Assembly: GCA_964371945.1 (NCBI GenBank)
Contig: CAYJPA010000084.1
Coordinates: forward strand, 1-26,444
Direction: 5' to 3'
Origin: CAYJPA01 sp964371945
Lineage (GTDB): Bacteria > Chloroflexota > Chloroflexia > Thermomicrobiales > UBA6265
Length of the DNA: 26,444 bases
Part shown: positions 15,700 to 22,703 of the stretch, piece by piece
How positions within the stretch are numbered: the stretch's first letter is position 1
Layout of the letters: the number at the start of each line of letters is the position of its first letter
The notes under the pieces: model-generated
What the model saw: only the letters and a program-made list of their open reading frames with translations
Database searches by the model: none
What the model was told of the DNA's origin: nothing
Translations under genes and position numbers: made by a program

Positions 15700-15936
15700 C
15701 GGGTACCCTCGGGATTTTCGTGTTGGGGCATAGTGAGTGCACCGCCACGTCAATCACAACTGCATCGTCCGGTTACAGCGTGGACGGTTTGAGGAGCAAC
15801 GTCGCGATAAAACTGGTGCATCGTCCAGCTGTCGACCTAAGGCCTCATCCAAGGATGGGGAGGAGGGATGGTGCGGCAGGTGGAACGAAGCACGGGTATT
15901 GTTTGGGCGAAACGAGGAGGGAACGTTCGGCAGTTC
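15700..15936. other. Intergenic region, nothing recognised
   Basis: Between the ABC promoter and the glycosyltransferase fragment I find no gene, RNA or repeat that I can support. An open frame reaching back to 15868 continues into the fragment, but its first 23 codons have no counterpart in the full gene. Confidence 0.4.
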
Positions 15937-16158
15937 GCGTTGGATTTGGAGCCGCTCGGGCTGGCCTATGTGTTTGCCGCGACCGCGCTCGGGCTCGCTC
16001 ATGACCCGGCGTATGTATGGGCGCATTTCAACACCGGCATCCCTCTCTACAACGTGCATCTTGATCTCGCGATGTTTCTGACGGCTCCGATGGTCGCGTT
16101 CCTGCTGGTCGATGTTGTGCGCGTCGGGTGGTTGCGGCGGCGGGCTACAAAGTCGTAG
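15937..16158 (+). pseudogene. 3' fragment resembling the GT-C glycosyltransferase gene
   Basis: Bases 15937-16132 align without gaps to 8237-8432, inside the glycosyltransferase gene, with about 22 mismatches by eye (near 89% identity). Most differences are at third codon positions and leave the protein unchanged; the shared peptide includes LDLEPLGLAYVFAATALGLA. Both sequences diverge after VVRVGW, and this copy ends with its own TAG at 16158. The silent pattern means the copy comes from a related functional gene, not a recent duplication of the neighbour. About 480 upstream codons are missing. It ends about 70 bp before an insertion sequence. Confidence 0.88.
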
Positions 16159-16231
16159 TCCATGTCAGATCGTAGTCCTGTGACCACCACCTGGAGCGAT
16201 AACTTCTCTACCGCGAGAGACTTACATCTAG

Positions 16232-16249
16232 AGGGTGCCTGAGAAGGGG
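16232..16249. repeat. Left terminal inverted repeat of the IS
   Basis: It begins AGGGTGCCTGAGAAG and matches the right end with one difference in the first 15 bases. CTAG at 16228-16231 lies just outside. Confidence 0.88.
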
Positions 16250-17070
16250 TCAACGGGTCAATCTCGCGAGCATCAACCGGCTCATGGCGAGGTAGACCCA
16301 CGCCTCCTCGGTCGCTGGCCGTTGCTCGTAATCTTTGCTCAGGCGGCGGCTCCGGCCGAGCCAGCCAAAGGTTCGCTCCACCACCCACCGCCGCGGCAGC
16401 ACCTGAATCCCGGTTGGCTTGGGCGGCGGGTCCTGATCGACCGGCACCCACACCGACGCGCGGGGTCGTTTGACCACCTCGGCCTGGAGCCCAAGCTCCG
16501 TGCGGACCCAATCGAGCAACCGTCCGGTATACCCGGCATCGAACCAGAGCTTGCGCAGGGAGGGCCAGCGCAGCCCAACATCGGCCAAGAGCAGACGCGC
16601 TCCCTCGCGATCCGAGACCGACGCCGGATGCACCACCACGCGGAGCACCAATCCGCCCGTATCGACCAGCAGATGGCGCTTGCGCCCGTTCAGGCGTTTG
16701 GCGCCATCGTAGCCACGAGGCCCCCTTTTTCCGTGGTCTTCGCCGACTGGCTATCGACGATGCCACCCGTGGGCTGTGCCGATCGTCCCGCCCGCTGCCG
16801 TACCAGGCCGCGCAGCTCGGCATTCACCGCCTCCCACGTGCCATCGCGTTGCCAGACCCGGAAATAGTGGGAGACGGTTTGCCACGGGGGATACTCGTGC
16901 GGCAACGCCCGCCAGGCGATCCCACCTCGCAGCACATAGCGCATGGCATCCACCAGTTCGCGCGTCGGATGCGCCCGCGGACGACCACCCGGCAGGGCGC
17001 CAGGAATCATCGGCTCCAGCCACGCCCACTCGGCATCAGAGAGATCGGACGGGTACGGACGACGGGCCAT
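16250..17070 (-). CDS. IS5-family DDE transposase in two frames (probable programmed -1 frameshift)
   Basis: The first frame starts at ATG 17070 (MARRPYPSDLSDAEWAWLEPM) and runs to 16690. It contains the insertion-element DNA-binding domain (YVLRGGIAWRALPHEYPPW) and the first catalytic Asp in GGIVDSQSAKTTEKGG. The second part, ending at 16250, has the second Asp in LWFDAGYTG and the Glu in VVERTFGWLGRSRRL. The frames meet at AAAAAGGGGG (near 16721-16730): a -1 shift there continues as GPRGYDGAKRLNGRKRHLL, the family sequence. IS427-group elements commonly use such slippage, so this is probably a working arrangement rather than a mutation. The enzyme cuts and moves the element. Confidence 0.88.
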
Positions 17071-17117
17071 GGCAGGTCTCCAAAAATGCGGTAAACTTGT
17101 GTCCGTACACAGTCTAC

Positions 17118-17135
17118 ACGCTTCTCAGACACCCT
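17118..17135. repeat. Right terminal inverted repeat of the IS
   Basis: It ends CTTCTCAGACACCCT, the complement of the left end with one difference. CTAG at 17136-17139 follows immediately. Confidence 0.88.
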
Positions 17136-17365
17136 CTAGACTCAAAGAAGTTCCACAACGATGGGAAATAGCATTCGACTGCTTGAATTCCTGAACGACC
17201 CGAATCCAGCTGTTCGTTCATATCAAAAGTGATGGCGAAATTACGAGTGCTCCATTAAAACTCCTCGGTCCGTTTTCGTCTCATTTGCACCGCACGCCCG
17301 GCCTTGCCCTTCGGAGCCGAACAAAGAACATCAAGTTGAAGCTCCGAGGTCCCACACTCGGCTTA

Positions 17366-17394
17366 TTGACAGGCGATCAATGACAGTCTAGTAT
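17366..17394 (+). promoter_or_regulatory. Promoter for a leaderless ArsR-SRPBCC transcript
   Basis: TTGACA (17366-17371) and TAGTAT (17389-17394) have the ideal 17-bp spacing. The start codon of the gene is at 17403, only 8 nt after the -10 box, so the mRNA would begin at or within a base or two of the ATG. ATTGA and TCAAT flank a 7-bp centre at 17365-17381, and GTCAAT recurs at 17399-17404; these could be autoregulatory binding sites. Confidence 0.65.
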
Positions 17395-17402
17395 GACGGT
17401 CA

Positions 17403-18203
17403 ATGAATACTGACGTAGATTTGACACTGGATGCGCTCGGGGACGCGATGCGCCGCAGGATCGTCGGACGGCTGGCGGCCGGATCGCTCGATGTCGGCGC
17501 GATCGCTGACGGCATGCCGATCGGTCGCACCGCGGTCTCGATGCATCTTCGAGTGCTCAAGGACGCGGGGCTCGTTGGAGATCAGGCGGTCGGCAATCGC
17601 CGGGTTTACCACCTCGAGCCGGAAGCATTACGGCGAGTGCGGGATCACATCGACTGGTATTGGGAGCGGTCATTGACCGCCTATCAACGTGCCGTCGAGG
17701 CCCGGGTCAAGGAACAGAGCATAATGGTCGAGCAAGAGGTCGTGGTCGCAAAAACGGTTAGGGTGAACGCACCACTGGCAGTGGCATTCGAGGTTTTCAT
17801 CGAGCATCGATGGTGGCCCGTGGAGACCCACCACGTGGCTGAGCCTCCTGGTTGCGAAGCCATTCTCGAGCCCTTCCAGGGCGGGCGGTGGTATGAGCGA
17901 GCGGCAGACGGTACCGAGACGAATTGGGGCACTGTGCTCGCCTGGCAACCGCCGCACCGGTTGTTGCTGACCTGGCAGGTGAGTCCACTCTGGACCTACG
18001 AAGAGGACCCCGTCCGCGGTTCAGAGATCGAGGTGACGTTCACCGAAGAGGGCTCGGGGGTGACGCGCGTCGATCTGACGCATCGTCGACTTGAACGCTA
18101 CGGCTCCGAGACCGAACGGATGCGCAAGATTTTGGACGACAAAGGTGGAGAGCCGTTACTCGCATTCGCGCGATACGTCGCCGCCACGGCGTCAGTCCGA
18201 TGA
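17403..18203 (+). CDS. ArsR-type HTH regulator fused to an SRPBCC (AHSA1-like) domain
   Basis: A 266-residue two-domain protein. Residues 1-95 form an ArsR winged helix: LDALGDAMRRRIVGRLAAG, then GRTAVSMHLRVLKDAGLV as the recognition helix region and GNRRVYHLEPEAL as the wing. Residues about 110-262 form an SRPBCC/AHSA1-like lipid- or ligand-binding fold: VNAPLAVAFEVFIEHRWWPV, PFQGGRWYERAADGTE, and a C-terminal helix with ILDDKGGEPLLAFARY. In many bacteria these are two adjacent genes; here one chain could sense a ligand and control DNA directly. The gene is probably leaderless and overlaps the next gene by ATGA, so the two are co-transcribed. The target genes are unknown. Confidence 0.88.
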   Translation: MNTDVDLTLDALGDAMRRRIVGRLAAGSLDVGAIADGMPIGRTAVSMHLRVLKDAGLVGDQAVGNRRVYHLEPEALRRVRDHIDWYWERSLTAYQRAVEARVKEQSIMVEQEVVVAKTVRVNAPLAVAFEVFIEHRWWPVETHHVAEPPGCEAILEPFQGGRWYERAADGTETNWGTVLAWQPPHRLLLTWQVSPLWTYEEDPVRGSEIEVTFTEEGSGVTRVDLTHRRLERYGSETERMRKILDDKGGEPLLAFARYVAATASVR

Positions 18204-18642
18204 GCAAGGCACTTGATCTTCGCGTCCATCCGATTTCAGCGACAAGGGGCGCGGCCGTGCTCGAGTGTCGTGATCCACAGATCAACATTGATGTCCATGA
18301 TGTCGAGCGGATGACACGTTTCTACACGGAGCATCTCGGGTTCAAGGAGACGTTTCGGGTTCCAACAACCGGGACGCCTGAGCACGTCGAGGCGCCTCTC
18401 GGGGGCTGTTGCTCGGCTTCGCGAGCGTTGCCGCGGCGAAGTCGCATCACGGCTTCGATGCGAATCGGAAAGAGACACGCGCCGAGTTGGTGCTCTGGGT
18501 CCACAACTGCGACGAGGCGTACTCCTTTCTGCTCGTGAAGGGGGCGATGCCGGTCAGCGAGCCGCACGACTTCATCGGGGTGTTGCGGGGCGCATGGATC
18601 GATGACCCAGAAGGGAATCCGATCCACGTGGTATCTAAGTGA
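18200..18642 (+). pseudogene. VOC (glyoxalase/bleomycin-resistance fold) family protein, frameshifted
   Basis: The first part reads INIDVHDVERMTRFYTEHLG, a typical VOC opening motif, and continues to GTPEHVEAPLGG. At a G5 run (18401-18405) the frame breaks; one base missing there restores LLLGFASVAAAKSHHG in the other frame. That frame then gives TRAELVLWVHNCDEAYSFLL and ends with the VOC motif AWIDDPEGNPIHVVSK. The joined protein is about 147 residues, normal for the family. VOC proteins are small metal enzymes or drug-binding proteins. The ATG overlaps the regulator's stop (ATGA), so the two are an operon. A homopolymer sequencing error is as likely as a real mutation. Confidence 0.82.
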
Positions 18643-18719
18643 TAGAAAATGCATTCGACGACAACCGCAACGACACATGATCGGCGGTCGCTGGGGTTGG
18701 AGATGCTCGAAATAGTCGA

Positions 18720-19216
18720 CTAGGTGTTCAGCAGCATGTACTCCCAGACGCCGAGGTCGACTTCGGGGAGGTCGGGTACGCCGAGGCGTTGGAGGATGTG
18801 GAGCACCTCGGTGCGGTGCTCCACCTTGTCTCGATAACCATCAGGATTGTGCCGCCACATGACTTTCGCACGTCGTAGTGGTCGGCGTAGATCTCCCCGA
18901 GGCGCTGCTCGTCGCGCAGTTGTCGCGAGACCGCGGCGAACGCCGCATAAGAGCGCTCACGGTGATCGATCAATGCGGTTAGCGAACGGTCGTCTGGCTG
19001 CGCGTCGGCCGAGAATCCTTCGTCGGCCGGTTTCCCGGCCAAGAACGCGGTCCAGAAGGGGACATTGAAGATCATGTGTCCGAAAGTTTTCCGTAGCGTT
19101 TGGCGCCCGATGTCGAAAGGCTGATCCAATTGCCTGTCGGTCAGGCCGCGGCTCGCTTCAAGGAGCTGGGCCGTTGCCCAGTGATCGTAGTCCAAGAGGA
19201 GTTCAAGTAGGTCCAT
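18720..19216 (-). pseudogene. DinB-like four-helix metal-binding protein, frameshifted
   Basis: The protein starts MDLLELLLDYDHWATAQLLE, with the His of the DinB metal site near residue 12. It continues with LRKTFGHMIFNVPFWTAFL, carrying a second His, then ERSYAAFAAVSRQL. Near 18836 the frame breaks: CGGTILMVI is followed in the next frame by KVEHRTEVLHILQRLGVP, which contains the third His, and ends DLGVWEYMLLNT at 18720. One missing base between the parts would restore a protein of about 165 residues, normal for the family. DinB/YfiT proteins are often metal-dependent thiol transferases. It converges with the VOC gene. Confidence 0.8.
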
Positions 19217-19297
19217 CAGAATTGCTCGGCGATGATGACATGTTCAGGTTCAGGAAGTGTAGTGCGGCGATGAGCGACCAGCGCACCACCGAGCCCT

Positions 19298-19480
19298 CTA
19301 AATGCATCGACGATGGAGTTTCCAGCGGAAGCGTGTCCGCCAGAGGAGACCGATGGCTGGTTGGTTGTCTTGCATTTTTGCGGGATTCACCAAGGCGGCC
19401 AGGATCATCCGCGCCTTTGCGCCATCGACCACGTAATGATCGTGGTACTCGAGGCGTCCGCTGACTCCATTTGCCCGGAG
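19298..19480 (-). pseudogene. IS1182-family transposase fragment
   Basis: Minus-strand translation contains LEYHDHYVVDGAKARMILAA and LVNPAKMQDNQPAIGLLWRT, followed by RFRWKL. This matches the catalytic core region of IS1182-type transposases around HYVVDGGKARIIL. It ends at a stop at 19298, soon after RFRWKL, and the upstream sequence loses the family pattern. Terminal repeats were not found, so this is a relic of an older insertion. Confidence 0.7.
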
Positions 19481-19801
19481 CGGGGACGCAACCGGACCTG
19501 TTGAACCGACGCAAGAATCCGCGGTCCTCCGAGAGGAGCCGTTTGTCATCGAGCGATGGTCTCGCCCCATGTCAGTGACTGACAACCTTCGCATCGGAAA
19601 TCGCACCGTTCAACGTCCAGCACGCTTGGCCTATTTCAACACGCTGGTTGGTTATTGAGATAACCGGCCTTTGGCGAGACGTCACCCGTGTGGATGATCC
19701 TGTCGACCATATCACGATCTCCGGCGGATTCCCGCGCTTCCGGACCCGTGTTGCGATATCACGCGGAATTTGACGATTTTGAAATGCGATCTGCGGATAC
19801 T
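19481..19801. other. Degenerate intergenic region
   Basis: No gene is supported. Several open frames on both strands have unlikely composition. The left end may hold more of the decayed IS1182-type element. Confidence 0.35.
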
Positions 19802-19842
19802 GGGCGCATGGGAGCATGCGCCCGCGCGGTGCATGCGCACCG
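19802..19842 (+). promoter_or_regulatory. Two tandem GC-rich hairpins before a strong ribosome binding site
   Basis: GGGCGCATG and CATGCGCCC form a perfect 9-bp stem with a GGAG loop (19802-19823). CGGTGC and GCACCG form a 6-bp stem with an ATGC loop (19827-19842). They lie 15-20 nt before AAAGGAGGT, so they would be in the 5' leader of the following small ORF. Confidence 0.5.
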
Positions 19843-19870
19843 TGGTGGGGCTCGAGGAAAGGAGGTCCCC

Positions 19871-20044
19871 ATGTATCCGTTCATCACTTTCGGTGCCGCC
19901 AGCGATCTCAGTGACGTGATTGACCGCGGGGGTCATGATGTTGAGCAGATAGTCGCCCATCGGTCGCACCCAGTCGGTACAGCGCTCCATTGGGTTGGAT
20001 CTCACCTCCATCTCCCGCATCGCCATCAGTCATTTGTTCACTAA
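19871..20044 (+). CDS. Possible small protein (57 aa) with an ideal ribosome binding site
   Basis: An ATG at 19871 follows AAAGGAGGT, a perfect match to the 16S tail, at 4-5 nt spacing. The product opens MYPFITFGAASDLSDVIDRGG, continues HDVEQIVAHRSHP, and ends rich in His. It has no signal peptide, membrane helix or domain that I recognise. A minus-strand frame also spans this region but lacks comparable start signals. The leader has two strong hairpins. Whether it is translated is unproven, but the initiation site is the best in this part of the window. Confidence 0.4.
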   Translation: MYPFITFGAASDLSDVIDRGGHDVEQIVAHRSHPVGTALHWVGSHLHLPHRHQSFVH

Positions 20045-20240
20045 GAAAGCGTGTTAAGTGCCGCTGTCGAGGTTTCATCCGTCGTTGCGGAAATGGAAAC
20101 TCGTGAACACCTTCTTGGATGGCAGTTTCATATGACGGAGGTCGGCATGACCACTCCACTCGCCTGACTCAGGGGCGAACGTGCTTCGCCCGTATTGAAC
20201 GTAAACCATTTCCATAAATGATCGGGGCAAGGAGACGATT

Positions 20241-21104
20241 ATGAAGTTCTCATGATACCGGGCTCTATTTGTAATCTCAAGTATGCTCTTGCTGCCGCCC
20301 CTGGTGAGCGCGCAAGAGGCAACCCCGACCACGGAATTGTCCGGGATCATCACCTCCACGAGCACCTCGATAACTGTCCCAACTGCTGGCATGTCACCCG
20401 GTATGGAATTCTGGGCGATCTGGATATCTATGCCGCCAAATACCACAGTGGATATACCGGCCACGGATTTGGGGCAGTCGACCGCGATAGGGATCGCGAT
20501 CAGTGGTTCTGTGAACTGGACAGGCGCCAGCGGCAGCAATTGCGCTTTCGTGCTTTCCGGCAGACAGGTACTACCCGGCACAGACGCGGGTACCCAGCTT
20601 CTCAATGCCGGAGACTCACAGGCTTGTGCGTATGGTTACCCTGCCGCTTATCGATTGGAAAATCCCGGCCCCGATTCCTACCTGGACGCCGGACTTTCTT
20701 TCGGCACACCGTTTGTGGACGGGATGCCGAATTACGGTGAACTGTTCGGAGCGGTAGGTTCTTCGATTGACGGGTATCAGATCATGGCGGCGACTCTCGC
20801 GTCCGTGGAACCGGAACTTCTTGCGACGAGTGCGGTGACACTCACGATCCGTCAGGTCACGATACCCCCGGGCGGCCGGATTGTGGCGGATGACCGATAC
20901 CCGGCCATTCGCCTGATTTCAACTGGACAACTCACATGGGGAAGCGCGTTCACGGGGTCAAACGCGACGCCCGAGATAGAGTTCGTCGTCTACAAGTATG
21001 GATGGCTAGGCTGGAATATCGTGCCCAGGGGACAGGACATCGTTCTGACAAATCGGGGCGACGAACCAGCCGTCTTTGTCGAATGGAGCGTGACACCTGC
21101 GTAA
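20241..21104 (+). pseudogene. Secreted protein of unknown function with a stop codon in its signal peptide
   Basis: The natural start is ATG 20241, with AAGGAG 6-7 nt upstream. The frame reads MKFS, TGA (20253-20255), then YRALFVISSMLLLPPLVSAQ, a normal Sec signal peptide apart from the stop. The next ATG, 20283, would keep only a short hydrophobic core. The mature part, from about QEATPTTELSG, is intact for about 265 residues and contains two beta-rich stretches. The second (VTIPPGGRIVADDRYPAIRL, later NRGDEPAVFVEW) resembles a cupin-like barrel. The stop could be CGA changed to TGA. The protein is otherwise well preserved, so a sequence error or recent mutation is likely. Confidence 0.7.
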
Positions 21105-21188
21105 AGCAGCAGGCAAGAACCATATTCCCGTGCTTTCAGTTTCATTTGTGGTCGGGCCTTGGCCGGATCGTCTGGGGCCCGCAGAAAG

Positions 21189-21752
21189 ATGACCGCGATG
21201 GTGGGTGATGGTCCGAATCGAGTTTGCTCGCGTCGAAAGATCATGGGCGGAGTTGCCGGTGTTGGAATGGCAGTTCCCTTTGCGATCTCCATACCCGCGG
21301 TGGCGCTTGCTCAGGACAAAGGCGCAAACGAGTACAGCGGGCACCCAGCCGTCGGGGTCTGGATCGAACCCGGGGTCATTCTCTCGTACAACGTCTTTCA
21401 CTCCGATGGCACGGTTACGTACTACAACCCCTTGCTGGCGGGCGCCTTCGGCGCCGGGGAACCGAATTTACCGGTGCACGGTTTCGGAGTTTGGGAGCCA
21501 CGAGACGACCGCACCGCTGATTCGAGTCTGCAGATTGCCTGGGGAGATGCAAGCGTGACCCTTCGGATGACTCTCAATGGCCGTCACACCGTTGATCAGG
21601 CGGGCGAACGCATGACCGGGAAATGGAAAATAACGATGACGAACGTCAGTGGCGAGGTGGTCCAAGATGCTTCCGGCGCCAGCTCGCTAACGCGGATGCG
21701 CCTCGTACCGTTCGATCAATCGGCCTCCCCGGAAGGAACGCCCGACGCGTAA
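21189..21752 (+). CDS. Exported protein of unknown function (Tat-like signal)
   Basis: About 187 residues from ATG 21189 (ATG 21198 also possible). The N-terminus has a twin-arginine-like signal: CSRRKIMGGVAG, a hydrophobic core and a likely cleavage after ALAQ. The mature part reads HPAVGVWIEPG, FHSDGTVTYY and HGFGVWEPRDDRTADSS, then a region of alternating polar and hydrophobic residues ending in GKWKITMTN. The pattern of a G-x-W start, F-x-x-DGT and GxGxW suggests a lipocalin-like barrel, as in several secreted Chloroflexota proteins I recall. It lies 84 bp after the previous secreted-protein gene on the same strand, so the two may be co-transcribed. The role is unknown. Confidence 0.72.
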   Translation: MTAMVGDGPNRVCSRRKIMGGVAGVGMAVPFAISIPAVALAQDKGANEYSGHPAVGVWIEPGVILSYNVFHSDGTVTYYNPLLAGAFGAGEPNLPVHGFGVWEPRDDRTADSSLQIAWGDASVTLRMTLNGRHTVDQAGERMTGKWKITMTNVSGEVVQDASGASSLTRMRLVPFDQSASPEGTPDA

Positions 21753-22703
21753 ATTGAGATTTGTGCCCGCACAGTTGATTCGATTCAAGCGCGGGGCGGA
21801 CAAGTGGTTCGCCCCATATCCGCAGAAGATGCCAGCGATTATCTGAAGTCGCCGTCTGGCCGACGGTGCATAGTCGGGTCTCGCAGCATGCCCGATTCCC
21901 TCGCCTGGGGTGTCAGTACTCATCACTGATCGGATGATCGAGATCAGTCGATCGGCTCGCTCAAACCCTCGTTGTGTGGCTACCACCCGCCGGCGTGTTG
22001 ACCCTCGGTGTTTTCGGTCGATGCCCGAACTGATTGCTGATCGCGGCATGTCGTTGGCCGGGAAGTCTGCTATGGCTCTTTGCACTGTGGAGATGCTCGG
22101 ATCCCTCGAGTTCGGTGTTGACCAGGTGCCCGACCTCGCGGCTTGGGAGTGGACCTTCGGCGAGACAGACCTGCCTATTTCCCGCCATCTTCGTGCGGTT
22201 TAGTTTGTCATCCACGCTACCGCAACTACCGGAGGACCGAGTGGCAACTGGCGATCAGCTTTGCCGGGAGCATGGTGCGGAGCACGGAATCGTTCCCGTA
22301 AAGACGCGGGAAGGCGTAACGGCATAACGCTTGGTTACAAATCGCAAATCGTGAACACGGCGAGACGTAGCAGATGTGAAAGGGCCGCCGCCAATGAGCG
22401 CCCTCCGCTGTTGCACTTGGTGATAGTGTGTCCGGTCGGAAAACAAGGAACGCCGATGGCTTCAAGTTGTCCAGCGTTCGATCATATCCGTTTCGAGACG
22501 ACGAAAGCGTCGCCCCGAGAGAGCACGTGAGGGTTTCAGAACCCTCCATCGGGCGATAGCCGAGACGGATCGACACAGTTTCAATTACCGTGGAGTTTGG
22601 GCAGCCGGCGGTTCTGTGGGCCGCGAACTGGATAGCTTGTGAGGTACCATCGTGGTGGCGAGGGTCCCGTCGCCAAGATCGGCATTCGCGTTAGGTCAGT
22701 TGC
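21753..22703. other. About 950 bp without a recognisable gene
   Basis: Open frames occur on both strands (for example 21910-22203 plus and 21687-22085 minus), but their composition is rich in Arg, Ser and Cys and none has a convincing start or domain. No RNA gene, repeat or promoter stands out. It may hold decayed genes. Confidence 0.4.

Larger units (their letters stand above)
16232..17135 (-). mobile_element. IS5-family insertion sequence (IS427-like), complete
   Basis: This 904-bp element has terminal inverted repeats. The left end begins AGGGTGCCTGAGAAG and the right end, read inward, AGGGTGTCTGAGAAG, differing by one base in 15. CTAG flanks both ends (16228-16231 and 17136-17139), fitting a 4-bp target duplication. 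Length, ends and two overlapping-frame transposase ORFs agree with the IS427 group. It inserted in non-coding DNA beside the glycosyltransferase fragment. Confidence 0.9.

Noticed and set aside
20075..20605. 176-codon minus-strand frame opposite the secreted protein
   Set aside because: The plus strand has a ribosome binding site, a signal peptide and consistent beta-rich protein sequence; the minus frame has none of these.
21910..22203. 97-codon plus-strand ORF and overlapping minus-strand ORFs
   Set aside because: No convincing start signal or domain and atypical Arg/Ser/Cys-rich composition; reported only as unannotated DNA.
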